64,000 nucleotides of DNA from Brugia malayi (taxonomy: Eukaryota; Nematoda; Chromadorea; Rhabditida; Onchocercidae), in assembly GCF_000002995.4 (NCBI RefSeq), contig NW_025062475.1:9056187-9120186 (forward strand), read 5' to 3'. Each line of letters opens with the position of its first letter. The first letter of the stretch is position 1. A model generated the notes under the pieces. The model was not told the origin of the DNA, made no database searches, and was given only the letters and a program-made list of their open reading frames with translations. Shown here one piece after another: positions 51,566-63,513 of this stretch. Position numbers and translations under genes: made by a program.

Positions 51566-54413
51566 TTATAATCGCCAAGCACTCATGCCTATTCTCAGTT
51601 GATAGTAATCTGGCCAAGCTTCGGTGCGTCCTGTAAAAAAAGTAGGTTTAAAACCTTCAAAATGCAAAATTTACAGTAAGTAAATTTGGCAAATTTGTCC
51701 CTAGTGTTGACTCGCAAAGAAAAAAAAAAGTATTGCATACCAATTCCTGCAACTGCAAGGTCTCGATCATAGACGTGTTTGTTTATAGCTTCACTTATTG
51801 CCTTCTTATCTACATTTTCAATAGCATTTTCAAGATCGGACAATGATTGTACCGTATCAGAATAAAGGACCTATGTAGAATATACTGTTACGTAAAGACT
51901 CAAATTTATTGACAGTTAAATATATGAAAAAGGAAAAAAACGGTTACAAATAATGGTAACAATCAAATAAAACTTAACAAAAAATGGATTAACCAAATTT
52001 CACTTTTAAAGTAAGAGCATTAACAAATACTGGTAGAATTCTAAATTACGGATGATGCCAGCAGCTCAATATGGAAATACTTTACCTACCTGTTTAGCAA
52101 TATCATCAACACGTGTAACGCTTGATTCCAAAGCCGAAAATGCTACTGTTTTATACATATTCTTGCCTCGCTCAATCTCTTCTTCAGATACTCCTATAGC
52201 CAATCTTTTCCTCAAAATTTCCTAGTAGAAACAATGATCAGCTACTAAGTGTACTCAGTTTGATACTTTATATTTTAAATTGAAACCATCACATTCATTA
52301 CTACGGCGTAAACATCATTTCAAGTGATCGATGCATATTTAATGTTTCCGTTGTTTAAATATGTTTCTTTAAGAAAAATTTTATATTTTCCATTACAATC
52401 TTAACATTTAATTAGATTTTGACCAATTTAATCCCCTAAATATATCTAACCTAATCAGTAGTGCTGACCCGAAGTTAAATGACCACTTACCAACCCCGAA
52501 TAACTTCCTTCATACCGAATGTGGTAGAAGCTACATCGCTACCATCCATAACGACGTAGAATCCAAACAAACCACAGTTCCCATAATTGATAGAAAATGA
52601 CTTCAACTGATGCACTCCATAACCTGTAGAAATTTTCTGCGTAACAGCAGTGGCAGCATTGGTTGATGATAATTGTGTACAATCCCAATCGCCAATCATC
52701 TGAAAACCAATTTTCCATTCACATAGGCCTCTTATCAGCATGAAAACTTCATTCTGCATTTACAGCAAAATTTGCCTGTTAATGCTGATCAGTTTTACAA
52801 TTCTAACCACTCTGACAGCAGAAAATCAATTACACATAACTTTAACTTACTGCACTTGCAACTTTTAATGGGATAGCATCGGGATGACTGAAACCAACGC
52901 CTTCAACTGCCAACGCGCCATACATAAAAGGCATATCATCATTCCGATATATGAACTGAAATAGCAGCATGAATTAAATCCAGATATAAGAAATGAAACA
53001 ACAGCATTAATTAAATCAATGGAAACATATAAAGGCCAAAAAATATATAATTAACAAATAATATATGATAATATAGTTATGAAATCATCCAGGAGTTACG
53101 AAAATCCATGAACTAGAATATTCAAGCGCCACCCTAATATGTAAATTCAAAATACACATGAAATTCATTGCATATTTACTAAGGTAGAAATTACCTCGCT
53201 TCCCGTGAAACGAATTCCCTCCGAATCAAGAGTATTTCCTGACTGACCAGTTGAAAGATTATCAAAATATCGTTCAGCAAGGTTTACAATTTGAGAATGC
53301 TCAATATTACCAACTGCACCCAGCACCATCCGAGATGGTTTGTAGTAAGCATCTATATATTTGCGCAAATCATTTCGTGTCAAATTCCTACAAGTGTTAC
53401 AAGTAACTTAAAAAGCGCATTTTTTTACTTTTATAAATTTCCAATATTATCCCTTTCCTTTTCAGATTTAAAACAAAACTTGTTCATCAATTAAAGAAGG
53501 CCCGAAAATTTTAGAAACAAAAGAAATACTTAAACATCAAATTTACCTCACTGTCTCCTCTGTACCGTAGACAGATTTAGCCATAGGTGTTCCCTGGAAA
53601 GCAGCATTATGAAGGTAGTCAAAAACCATTTCACTCGGATCTTCAGCTGCTTTATTTATTTCACACAGTATTCGAGTACGCTCAGTTTCCAAAGTCGCTT
53701 GCTCTAATTTACTGTTTTGTAGTACATCGGCCAGCAGTGCCACCACTGCAATAAGCAAAACATTCCTTTAACAGTTCGATAAACGTTCAATCCATTACAT
53801 AACAAAGAATTATCTAATTTTTTCTATACAGAATACCATTCTCTACGTGTTTTGCGACGCACTGCACATAAAACGCATTATGATCTCTGGAAGTATATGA
53901 ATCAAATCTTGCACCGATCTTCTCCAATTCTGTCTCCAATTCTGTTTGCGATCGTTTCTTTGTTCCCTTTAAAATATATTTAATTCAAAAAAAATTTTTT
54001 TTACCGAAGCAGTATTCACGAAATTTAAAGTTACACACACACGGTACATCATGTGTTCCAGGAAATTTGAAATTCCATTGTTTGCTTCATTTTCAAAACG
54101 ACTTCCAGAATCGATCCAAACGCCAACCTGTAACTCTTTCTAAATTTTGTTTGATTATAAAAACCCATGAACAAAATATGTCTCGTATCAACATTGGGCA
54201 GATAGAAAGTGCAATCAGCTAAAGTATACGAAATATAGCCATATTTATAATATAGGCATTAAAAATTTGAGGAATAAAAACAGCGCTTACAGCGATGGTT
54301 GGTCGTTGGTTAGTTTCAGTGACAACACGAAACCCATTCTTCAAGGATGTAACTTCGGGCGCAGAAATACTACTCAATACATCACGTGCTGCATAAACTG
54401 CTGTAGCTCTGAG
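51566..54413 (-). CDS. ucr-1: Complex III core protein 1 (UQCRC1/UCR-1, MPP-beta-like)
   Basis: M16 peptidase-family subunit on the matrix side of the bc1 complex. Exons on the minus strand: 54413-54291, 54127-54041, 53966-53837, 53745-53547, 53387-53195, 52955-52851, 52699-52491, 52221-52090, 51870-51741, 51630-51566. Landmarks: [118 protein letters not shown] and the C-terminal [13 protein letters not shown], as in UQCRC1. The catalytic HxxEH zinc motif reads NFLEH, losing the first His, so this is the structural core protein and not active beta-MPP. The start exon is unresolved: an ATG at 54817 opens a plausible short presequence (MAFTVVHYFQNTVRLQW) but its donor phase does not match. It lies 324 nt ahead of the Rieske gene. 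Confidence 0.92.
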
Positions 54414-55038
54414 CTAAATGACAGTTACTGTTAAATTAATAGTGTCACACAACATAAAATAATTTGATTTTTCTGACGCATTTTTCTGCCGTTCGTTTTC
54501 GAGATAAATGGTATTTTCAATGAACAACGAATGAATATACTACTTGTGGAACAGAAAATGCTACTTGTAAAAGTTCCTCTGAATGAAGAACGAGTATTAT
54601 ATTACATTATATTGCATCACTATTTATAGGCCATGACATCTCTAATTTAGAATGCCACAAATTAAAACTGACATATACATATTGTCAGAGTATATAATTA
54701 TGTCAAAACAACCCAAACAAAAAAAAATTAATGCAAATTTTTTAACGAATTACCGAAAGGTGTAAGCCATTGAAGGCGAACAGTGTTTTGGAAGTAGTGC
54801 ACAACAGTGAACGCCATGACATCTCTGAAAACTGCCAAGTTAATACCGAAGTCTAACCCTTCACGTAACACTAGTGTCTCTTGCTCACAAAACACGTACG
54901 TCCACGCAAACCTAGCAAACAAACGAACTCATCGCTCATGGACACTACAGCTATCGTAGAGCTCAAATGCAACCAGTCATCCCACAGACTGATTTGTTCC
55001 CGTTAATCTTGATAAGGCATTTGGGATAAGGTTTCGAG

Positions 55039-55103
55039 ATGGCTATACTTACACGACGATGTTTCGTCGATATAAGTAGTGGTGCTAAAGTTGGAGCGGT
55101 GAG
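55039..55103 (+). other. Orphan exon-like segment with mitochondrial-type N-terminus
   Basis: An ATG opens MAILTRRCFVDISSGAKVG and ends at a perfect donor (GTGAG|GTAAGT). The basic start looks like a mitochondrial presequence. I could find no matching downstream exon on the plus strand, so this may be a first exon of an unrecognised gene, a relic, or chance. Confidence 0.25.
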
Positions 55104-56233
55104 GTAAGTACTTCGCCACGACTTACCTAGCACATATATTCACAGAAGTAAACGTATGATAATGAGCAGTGAAGAATGATGACACAGTGACAGTATGTGA
55201 GATTAGTTGTTAAACTGTGCCCAATTAAGTTTCATTATGTGAAATGAAATATGAAATTTAGTTTGCTTATAGAAACGACATGAAATCACTGAATTCTTTT
55301 TTAATTGAATTACTCGTTAAAAATAAACGTCTCTTTAAATGTCATTCATCTGACGAGATTGTATTTTGTACATGCATTGTAATCTATCGATAGACAGAGT
55401 CGTTCCGATCGTGATCATAATCATGATTTCAAGTACAATGATCGACGTATTTCCCACTCCTGCTTTCAGTCTCGTGTCATCTCACACACAATTCTTGAGT
55501 TTCCCGACCAGTCTTCTTTTTCCAATGATGGTTAATAATAATTACTAATGTATTCTAAAAATTTTTAATTCAAACCAATATTTTTCAAAGAATAAATCCT
55601 AAAATGACGGAAATCTGAATTTTTCTTCATAAGTGGTCTTTCTTATTTATCTCCGTTATTCCATTTTTTATCATATTACAAGAATTTTTATTTTATCTGT
55701 TGCTTTTTGCTAAAATAAAACTTTTGTTGTTTAGACTTTTTCAGATGCATAACCTTATCTGACAGTATTATTCTGCATTAGTAGTGATAGAATAATTTCC
55801 AATTTCTTACTAAAGTTAGCTAGCTTGTCAGTAGAGCAAAAAATAAAGCAAAAAACAAGCAGAAGTAGCAACACTAAGTTATGCAAACGATTAGTCGGTT
55901 TGCACAGAAATGCGACACACAGCTTTTTCTTCCCACTTTTCAACCATCTGTCTTTTTTCTTCATACTCTTCAGTAGAAGAGAAAATCTTCACTTTACTCA
56001 GTTATGTTTTAAACCTATTTCGAACATTCCAGTTATTCTTCATATATTTCCTCCTGATATTCGTTTGCTTTACACCTTCAAATTATTAATCTCGACCGCA
56101 TTTTCTAGGAGAGATCTCTTGAGTGTATAATTTCTTTTACAACAAATTTCTTGACATACAGAAAGCGTGCAGTTGCTATAACTTCAGAGTTTTAATTCAG
56201 CCGGTTCCATTAAATAAGTAAACACCGATCCAG

Positions 56234-56260
56234 GTGTGTGTATGTATGTGTCTTTGTATT

Positions 56261-56347
<87 letters not shown>

Positions 56348-56356
56348 GTCTTTGTA

Positions 56357-56394
<38 letters not shown>
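56234..56394. repeat. (TG)n microsatellite with duplicated flank
   Basis: Two TG runs separated by a second copy of the flank TATGTATGTGTCTTTGTATT (near 56241 and 56339), so the flank and repeat were duplicated together. Confidence 0.95.
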
Positions 56395-56395
<1 letters not shown>

Positions 56396-58050
56396 TTAAT
56401 CAGCTTTCTGCTTAGTCAGCTGTGGAGTCAATCTTTCCACCGGGAAGTGGCTTAGTCCAAAGGTTCCCTATTAAATTTAATTAGCTAATTGTTTTCAAAT
56501 GGAAGTAAATTTGCTACAGATATGGAAATGCAGTAAATGAGGATGGTATTATTTCCATGAGTTTTAAAAATTTATTATTAGTCAGTTGAATAAATTACTG
56601 AAAAGAGATGAAGTTTTTCTTAAAGAAAATGGTTAGCAGCTTTTCTGAATTTGCAAATGTGCACATTACATTTAAATGAATGCACTCGACACGTACTATC
56701 ACCTGTAATATTTATTCATGTTTAACAGACTAATAGGTAAATAAGGGGAATACTTGGACAGATTAACTGGTGAGTCTCTTTGACAGCGTCCATATGAAAA
56801 TAAGGTGTCTGACACATTACTGAGTAATCGGATCATTCAATGATTAGAACTATTATGATTTTCGCATTATACCATCTGACAAATGATTCAGATCAGATCA
56901 CTGAAGGCTATCTTTTTTCCTTTTGCTTCATTACTTTGCTATGCAAGATTATCTGGTGACATCATACGGAGTTTTATGATTACTAGAAAATAAACATTTC
57001 TTGACAGAGCAATTATGTTAGCAAGCTTTCTTTATTTTTCTTAAAGTATGAACTAAAGATTTCTCGCAAAATAAAATAATGTAATTGGACTAATGGTCAA
57101 CAATAAGGAAGAAGAAAAACAGAACAGAAATATTCTTTAATCTTCTAGAGATTGATTGGAACTGAAAAAGTTCAAATTTATCAATATCTCCATTCAATCC
57201 GCAATTTTATTGATATACCATTTCTATTTCCTTACTTATTTTCGATTAACCTAAATTTCACATCATCAAAGCCATATTTTTGTTATCATTTTCTGTACGT
57301 ATTTCTACCTGGGGATAAGACAAAATGTTAACTAAAATTGGAAATGTTGAAACCTGGAATATTTGAGTTTTGATCAATCTTCAACATTTCAACAAAACAA
57401 TCTTTGTTATCAGTATGAAATGTAGATAATGCCACGACTACTTTTACATTAGAGAGATAGCAGTTTTATCAGTTGCTCATATCAGAAATATAAAATATAA
57501 GGGCAGGTTGACTGTGTGCCTGTTTTTTTCCCTTTTTCTCTCTCTTTCAATTTATGAATTCACGCATCAATCATCCTTTCTTTTCCCCTCATTTTTCCTT
57601 CTCATTCATCATTGTTGCGGTATTGAACGGCTCTTTTTAATAGTGGTAAGATTATGATTATGTGTCACTCTGTCAATTCATTGATATTTAAATGATTATC
57701 AATGCTTGTTTAATTCTTACAATGTCTTTATAACAATAATTTCATATAAACAATGTCTCGCATTTACGATTCAAACGAGTACCAAAATGAAGCTGGAAAT
57801 AGCTCGGTTAGTTTTACCTTTGATCAGTGATAAGTGAACAGTAGGCTACTTACTCTACTGGTTCAGTCCTATTTGTTGACAGCTGAAATGAAGTGCTTAA
57901 TTAACGATTCATGCATCTCTTGGGGTCATCTTATGCGGATAGATGAACGGATCTGTACATAAGAAATTGATGGAATTTTGAAATGAATATTATATGTTAT
58001 GAAGTATTTCATGAAGCATGTCCGCATTCTATCTTATGCGCATTAATTAG

Positions 58051-58422
58051 ATGGCGGGCAATTGTTTATTCCATCTGATTGTGATATTTACCGCTTCGTC
58101 GGCTAATTCAGTTATGAGAGTTAAAAAAGTTAAGCTAAAGTTTCGAAAATGTTGTGAACAGCATTGTAGAAAGTATTATCAAAAGTTTGACATTCCTTCT
58201 TATCAGAAAAGTGTTCAACTAGATAATTACTTATTTCACTTTTCTTTTATCCATTCTACTTTAAGTGCACGAACAGCAAACAATAAAGATATTGGCCTTA
58301 GACATGCAAAAATTGTAGGAAAGAAATTGCTCAGAATGGAAGCGGAAAAAGAATGTGATTCAGAGGACTGCACAACAACAGCATGTCACATCCATGCCAG
58401 TCACATATATTGCTCGGCCTAG
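58051..58422 (+). CDS. Possible small secreted protein (hypothetical)
   Basis: A 123-codon single frame starting with a hydrophobic stretch that could be a signal peptide (CLFHLIVIFTASSANS), then a basic Cys-bearing segment (KLKFRKCCEQHCRKYYQKF) and more cysteines near the end (ECDSEDCTTTACHIH). I recognise no family. Length, mixed composition and paired cysteines make it better than most frames here, but there is no splice or homology support, so it may be chance. Confidence 0.3.
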   Translation: MAGNCLFHLIVIFTASSANSVMRVKKVKLKFRKCCEQHCRKYYQKFDIPSYQKSVQLDNYLFHFSFIHSTLSARTANNKDIGLRHAKIVGKKLLRMEAEKECDSEDCTTTACHIHASHIYCSA

Positions 58423-59319
58423 CTATTGTCCTATGTGAGTGACATTATCATTTTAATTATTCTAATCATTCAGTCTACGACACAATGACTCTGACCTTCT
58501 CAAAGAAAATATAAGTTCATCGATCTGAAATCATTTGAATTCTACTTCTTACTTAGGAACCAATCAATAGACATTACTATTTCTCCTAGTTTCAATAAGC
58601 GAGTAATCAAAAAACAAACAGTTGAAAACTTCTGCTTTCTAAAATCTAAACTACAAAAGCTTAATCAAAAGCACGAAAGGGAGTGTTTTCATATATTTTT
58701 CTAGTTATTCAATTAAATTTCTCGCTATTTTTAAATTTCAAGATTTAATAATTTGCTGTTACGGTTAGAAACTGAAATAAAAAAATGATTTCAACACAGA
58801 TAAAAGCAATATTGGATTATTTATCATCAGATTGGTGATATTGAGTGATTATTCAGAATGGTTTACTTTCCAAGAATTTCTTAAGGAACAATGGGCGTCT
58901 TTTATTTTTTTATTAATTCATTACTTTCAATTTAGTGATAAGTTTAATATGCATTCTAGAAGTTGTGCTATAGGATTTACTCAAAAAAAAGTCTAAAAAG
59001 AACATAAAGGATGTATATTTAGACATATTATGCGACCTTTACTGGATAGTTTTAAATTAACTTCATTCTGTTATTTTTACACATTTATTCAATTAAATTC
59101 CTGAAAGTTAAGCCGAAAAATGTTCAAACAACTGAGTTTGCACAGACATCATAAATTATAAATTAGGAATAGCGAATTGTTCTCAGAGAAGAAAAAGATA
59201 AAAATGCAAAAAATTATTTCAAATATATTTTCAATTAATTTCAAATGAAATATACTTGCCTACCCATAACTTGAAGCAACTGATTGGTCATGTTAATAAA
59301 AACATTTAATATTTCAATA

Positions 59320-60338
59320 ATGAAACCACTGTACAAATTCAGAGAAGACGGTTTATGGCAATCTAGGCGGCCGAAGCAAGAGTATAAGAATATGGCCAGT
59401 AGCTTGGGTCTGGGATATCGTAGTGTAAAATCGTTGAACACTATTAGTCAGACTCATAATTTGGTAAGTTAAGATTTCATCATAAAATTTATTGGCGAAG
59501 CGTTAATGAATCGGAAATCAAAATCTGTGAAATTTTAAGGAAAAAATATGAAAAAAATTTGTAGGAGAAATTGAGGCTTATTGTTCATGGATTTATAAAT
59601 CGGCCTGAATTCTATAGACTAATAGCCGTTTTTTAAAGCAAATTAGTAGCAGGAACTTCGATTACGTGCTGGTTCACCACAGATTCCATCCAGTATTGGT
59701 GATATTATTAATACAGAACATGGTTTCACGATTCAACTAGACACAAGACATTTCCAACCGAGAGATATTCAGGTTTTTTCTAAATCCAACACACGTGGAT
59801 GACAAAGGCCAAATTATCAGCAATAAATAAATATTCTTTCCAGGTAACTTTACATCAGAACACGCTTAGTGTAACTGGGGATCGCTTAGAAGATGATGGT
59901 ACTGGTGCGCAAAGACTACATCGAAGTTTCACACGGAAGTATATAATCCCTTCTGATGTTCGACTTTCTTCCTTATCATCCTACACCACCAATAATGGCT
60001 ATTTAATCATCAAGGTATTTATTTATATACATTTTTTTCCAGAGTATTTTCTAGAGGTAGTCATGATCCATTTCTGGGAAGATTCATATGAAACGATTAT
60101 GTGCGCCTGCGCCTCTTCTAGTACAGGACTTCATCCGTTTTCTTATCCCAATAGTTTTTCTTGCAGGAATTATTCTTTGAAAGTGGAAGGTGATTTTTTC
60201 TTTCTTCAAAACAATTTTATTTGAATTGACATCCTCAGCTCTTTCCAGGGTAGCCGAAAAGGCTGGAAGGAAACCGACTTAACGAAGCATTTGGCATCTA
60301 CATCAATATCCAACGAATCAATGACAAGTGCTGTTTGA
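59320..60338 (+). CDS. Small heat shock protein (alpha-crystallin domain)
   Basis: ATP-independent chaperone family (HSP20). Four phase-0 exons: 59320-59463, 59653-59772, 59844-60014, 60249-60338, about 174 residues. An N-terminal arm (MKPLYKFREDGLWQSRRPKQ) precedes the alpha-crystallin domain: GDIINTEHGFTIQLDTRHFQ then PRDIQVTLHQNTLSVTGDRL, RSFTRKYIIPSDVRLSSLSS, TNNGYLIIK. The LxVxGxR-like strand and the R-x-F-x-R-K-Y-x-I-P-x-D-V segment are the family's hallmark. The C-terminal tail (GSRKGWKETDLTKHLASTSI onward) lacks a clear I-x-I/V anchoring motif used in oligomer assembly. An in-frame ATG at 59290 could be the true start. It stands alone between long spacers. Confidence 0.88.
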
Positions 60339-63300
60339 GATATATGTAGGAAACGTTCTCGTAGTCGTGATTTTGTTGTTCAGATCTCTTATGCTATCAG
60401 TAAATAAGAGTCATTTTGGGACAAGTTTATCTGTCTCATAAATATTTCTCGTCATTTTTGGTGGATAAGTAATTATGTATTTAATATTTGAGAAATATAA
60501 AAGGGAATGATACCTTTATCATTATTGTATTGTTTGGAGGAAAAAGACGTGAGAACTGAGAAATTCCAATCAATAAAACAAGATAAGTTGAAAAGAAGAA
60601 AAATTACGGCAAGTTCAGCAGGAAGAAGTAAGTCTTGCACTGAGGATGCAGTGCATTGATTGTCAGAACAGAAAGCATGTCCGCCTGCAAATCTTCGGAA
60701 AAATGCTATAAACTAAATCCCCTGCACATCTTTGCTTTTGCATTCTCCCTTACTGCAAGTAAAAACCTGTCAGTTTAGTTGTTAATTATTTCGCAGGTTG
60801 AGGTTGACTTCCATCGCTACTTTTGTTATTGCATTCTTTCCGGCTATCCTGTCCGAAGATTCACAAATACCAATCAAGCCTTTTCTGGCTAGCTTCAATT
60901 CGATCTATCTCTTATCACTATCAGCATTTACGAACTAATAGTAAACACAACATTTGCTGCTTGTTAGCTGGAAAGACTTACAGATGATTAATAAATTTGG
61001 AAGAGATGAATTGAGGAAATATGTGAAAGTTTGGACATCTGCGCACCATCCTATTCCATTTCTTCCTTTGCTCTCAGAAAGAGATGGATGGAAGCAATTC
61101 ATAAGCAATTCACAAGTGAGTTGAAAAATATCTTTTCCAGAAAGGATGATCCGAAATGTTCCCGGCACTCAAAGCTACACTAACTGAGTTTGAGCTGTTC
61201 CTCTACTAGCTCCATAATTAAACCCGCAGTCTGTTAAACATATTATCCTTCTGGCCTCCCCACATCAACAACTCTTAACTCACATCCCGTCTTACGATCA
61301 CGTCATAACGAGCCTCGGTATGCAAAATAGATAATTAATTATGTGCAACCAACTACTCACTCACCGTCTGATCCCATTACTGAAAGCTCTGATTTCATCT
61401 CTGTAACTGCAATGCAAATCGCTCACAAAAGCTGCATTTATTGTTCTATAAGTCTATGCATATATATATATATGTCTGTGTGTATGTGTGTGTCTGTGTG
61501 TGTGGGTGGTTGGAACGTTCTTGACAAAAGTGAGTTATTCTTTATGGCGCAATGTAGCTGATATCCGGTTGAGATTTCTGATTTCTGAGTCACTGTCCGA
61601 TGTGTAACAGACACAAATTGCTAACAAAGGAAGATGGAACCACAGCTGGCGCTGTGTTGCTAAATGCATATGGTGTCCGGGGGCACAGGAGAAGCTACTA
61701 GAGAGAAAGACTGGAAATTTGAGAGAGGAAACTGAGGTGATAAAGGGGAGGTGTAGACCGCCATGCACCAAGTGCACTCGGTTTCAACTTCAACTTCAAC
61801 TTCAGCTCCAGCTTCTCAATCCTCAGCTTTTCGAGTGATTAGCTATCAGTCTGTCCTACCCAACACAATGTTCTACTCTCTACAAGCCAGTTCTTATTGG
61901 TGGTTATATGTATGGAAATTCACAAAACTTTTCTCAAATTTCACCAGTAAACTATACTGTATTTATTACTTTATCAATATGATAAGCATAGGTAGCAAGG
62001 GTAGAATTATATATGTTCTAGGTATTATTGAGGAGGAGATGAATTGAAATAAATGACATCGATTAGTTATTTCATCTCAATTCTTGTTCCCAAGAAAATT
62101 TCTCTAACTTCATTTTGTTCTTTGTTATTTTCTTTTCTTCATACGATAATAGAATTAACTAACATAGTTCCAGAAAAGCTGATTGGATTCGACATAAAAT
62201 ACTGAAGAACGATCTGTTCAACTATTCTCTACAATTTTCCGTTCCGTCTCTTGCAGTGGTCGTTGTTCAGCCCAAACTCTTCATAAAATCAACTATTTAA
62301 CAAGTTTTACTCACAATAGATTAAAGAAGCCGATAAAAGAATGAATCAATTAAGGTTTTCCGAATACAAATAGCAGAGAGATTGTAATGTCCCTTTTTAA
62401 GCCATATCTTCTGCACTTAATGATGAAGCAAGGAAAAAAAAAGGAAAAATTGATGGGTTGAAACAATACTCAAATGGATTTCAGATTTTAAATAAAAAAA
62501 GCGGTGGAAGAAGTTGCAGAGGTCATCTGATCGTACATGATGTGTGAAAGTATGTGAAAGTAACTGTAGAAGATTTCATATGTTTGCTTCATTCTCAGCT
62601 ATATCAGTAATATTATGTGAAGTGAGAAACCTTGAGAAGCATGGGACGCATATTTACTTTAACATTGCACCATTTTCGTCCTTCTAGCTGCGGATTCAAT
62701 AGTGATATTGAGGATTGTAGTGAGTGCGATGGTTTAACAATTGATCTCGATCTGATGCTCAAATTACTTTCAAGAAGAGGAAGTGAACTGTTGAGAGATA
62801 AGAGTTAAAAGAGTAATATTTAGAAAGGAAAATCGAAGATCAAATTATGAATTATTATTTGTGCTTTATTGGACTTTAGTAAAAACTTACATTCATAAAT
62901 GGCTTTTCAAAATTTGTCTTTTAGAAAACAGTACTGTTGTTGTTTGCCATCATGTCTTGACAGTTCAAATTATTTCGAATTTTTATAAACAAAACTTTTC
63001 ACAGTAGTCTTCAGAGAGCAATTATTTAACTTTTAAACTACTGTTAATAATATTGTCAATAGTTAAAACAGTGTTCAACTATCTAAATTTTTTCTTTATT
63101 CTAAATCCTTCAAAGATTAGTTTTTCTAGTTGATTATTTCATAAATATTGTCTTATTAAAAGAACGAAAATTTACTTATGTATTTCTTCTCTCTAAGCTA
63201 TGTATCAAGCCTAACAAAACAAAAGCATCCCTACTAATGTCAACTCTTCGTGAAGGAATAAGTAATAATGGTTACTCACGAGGAACAAGACTTATGGCTG

Positions 63301-63513
63301 CCAATTTTTTGATACGTTGAATCATTTGGCTGAAAATCACAAAGCTTAAGAAAAAGATGAAAAATTATAGTTCAGTTCGGAGATAGTCGAAATTCCTTTC
63401 AAACGACCACGCATCGGAAAAGAAGGCTGAATGAAGAAACATAACTACTCAAGTGGTGCACGAAGATTAACCAACATATATAATTAAATTATTTCAATTA
63501 TATATGCGACATT
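60339..63513. other. Intergenic region upstream of the collagen gene
   Basis: About 3.2 kb with no supported exon. Contains a TA/TG microsatellite (61455-61508) and a short TTCAAC hexamer repeat near 61784-61802. The promoter of the collagen gene should lie toward the 3' side. Confidence 0.5.
61455..61508. repeat. (TA)n/(TG)n compound microsatellite
   Basis: A TA run passes into an interrupted TG run. Confidence 0.9.

Larger units (their letters stand above)
54414..59319. other. Long intergenic region with TG repeat
   Basis: About 4.9 kb. It should contain the missing first exon and promoter of the core-protein gene (minus). Also here: a plus-strand presequence-like orphan exon (55039-55103), a TG microsatellite (56234-56394) and a single-exon open frame (58051-58422). 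The rest is AT-rich without recognisable content. Confidence 0.5.

Noticed and set aside
51566..54413. Identity as active mitochondrial processing peptidase beta
   Set aside because: The HxxEH site is degenerate (NFLEH) and the C-terminus matches UQCRC1-type core protein.
54728..54922. Frame ending NSLKNLH as the confirmed first exon of core protein 1
   Set aside because: Contains a plausible presequence start at 54817, but its donor leaves phase 1 while the next exon (54413) needs phase 0; kept only as a candidate.
58120..58200. Insulin-like peptide
   Set aside because: CCxxxC is present, but the fourth A-chain Cys and a B chain are absent.
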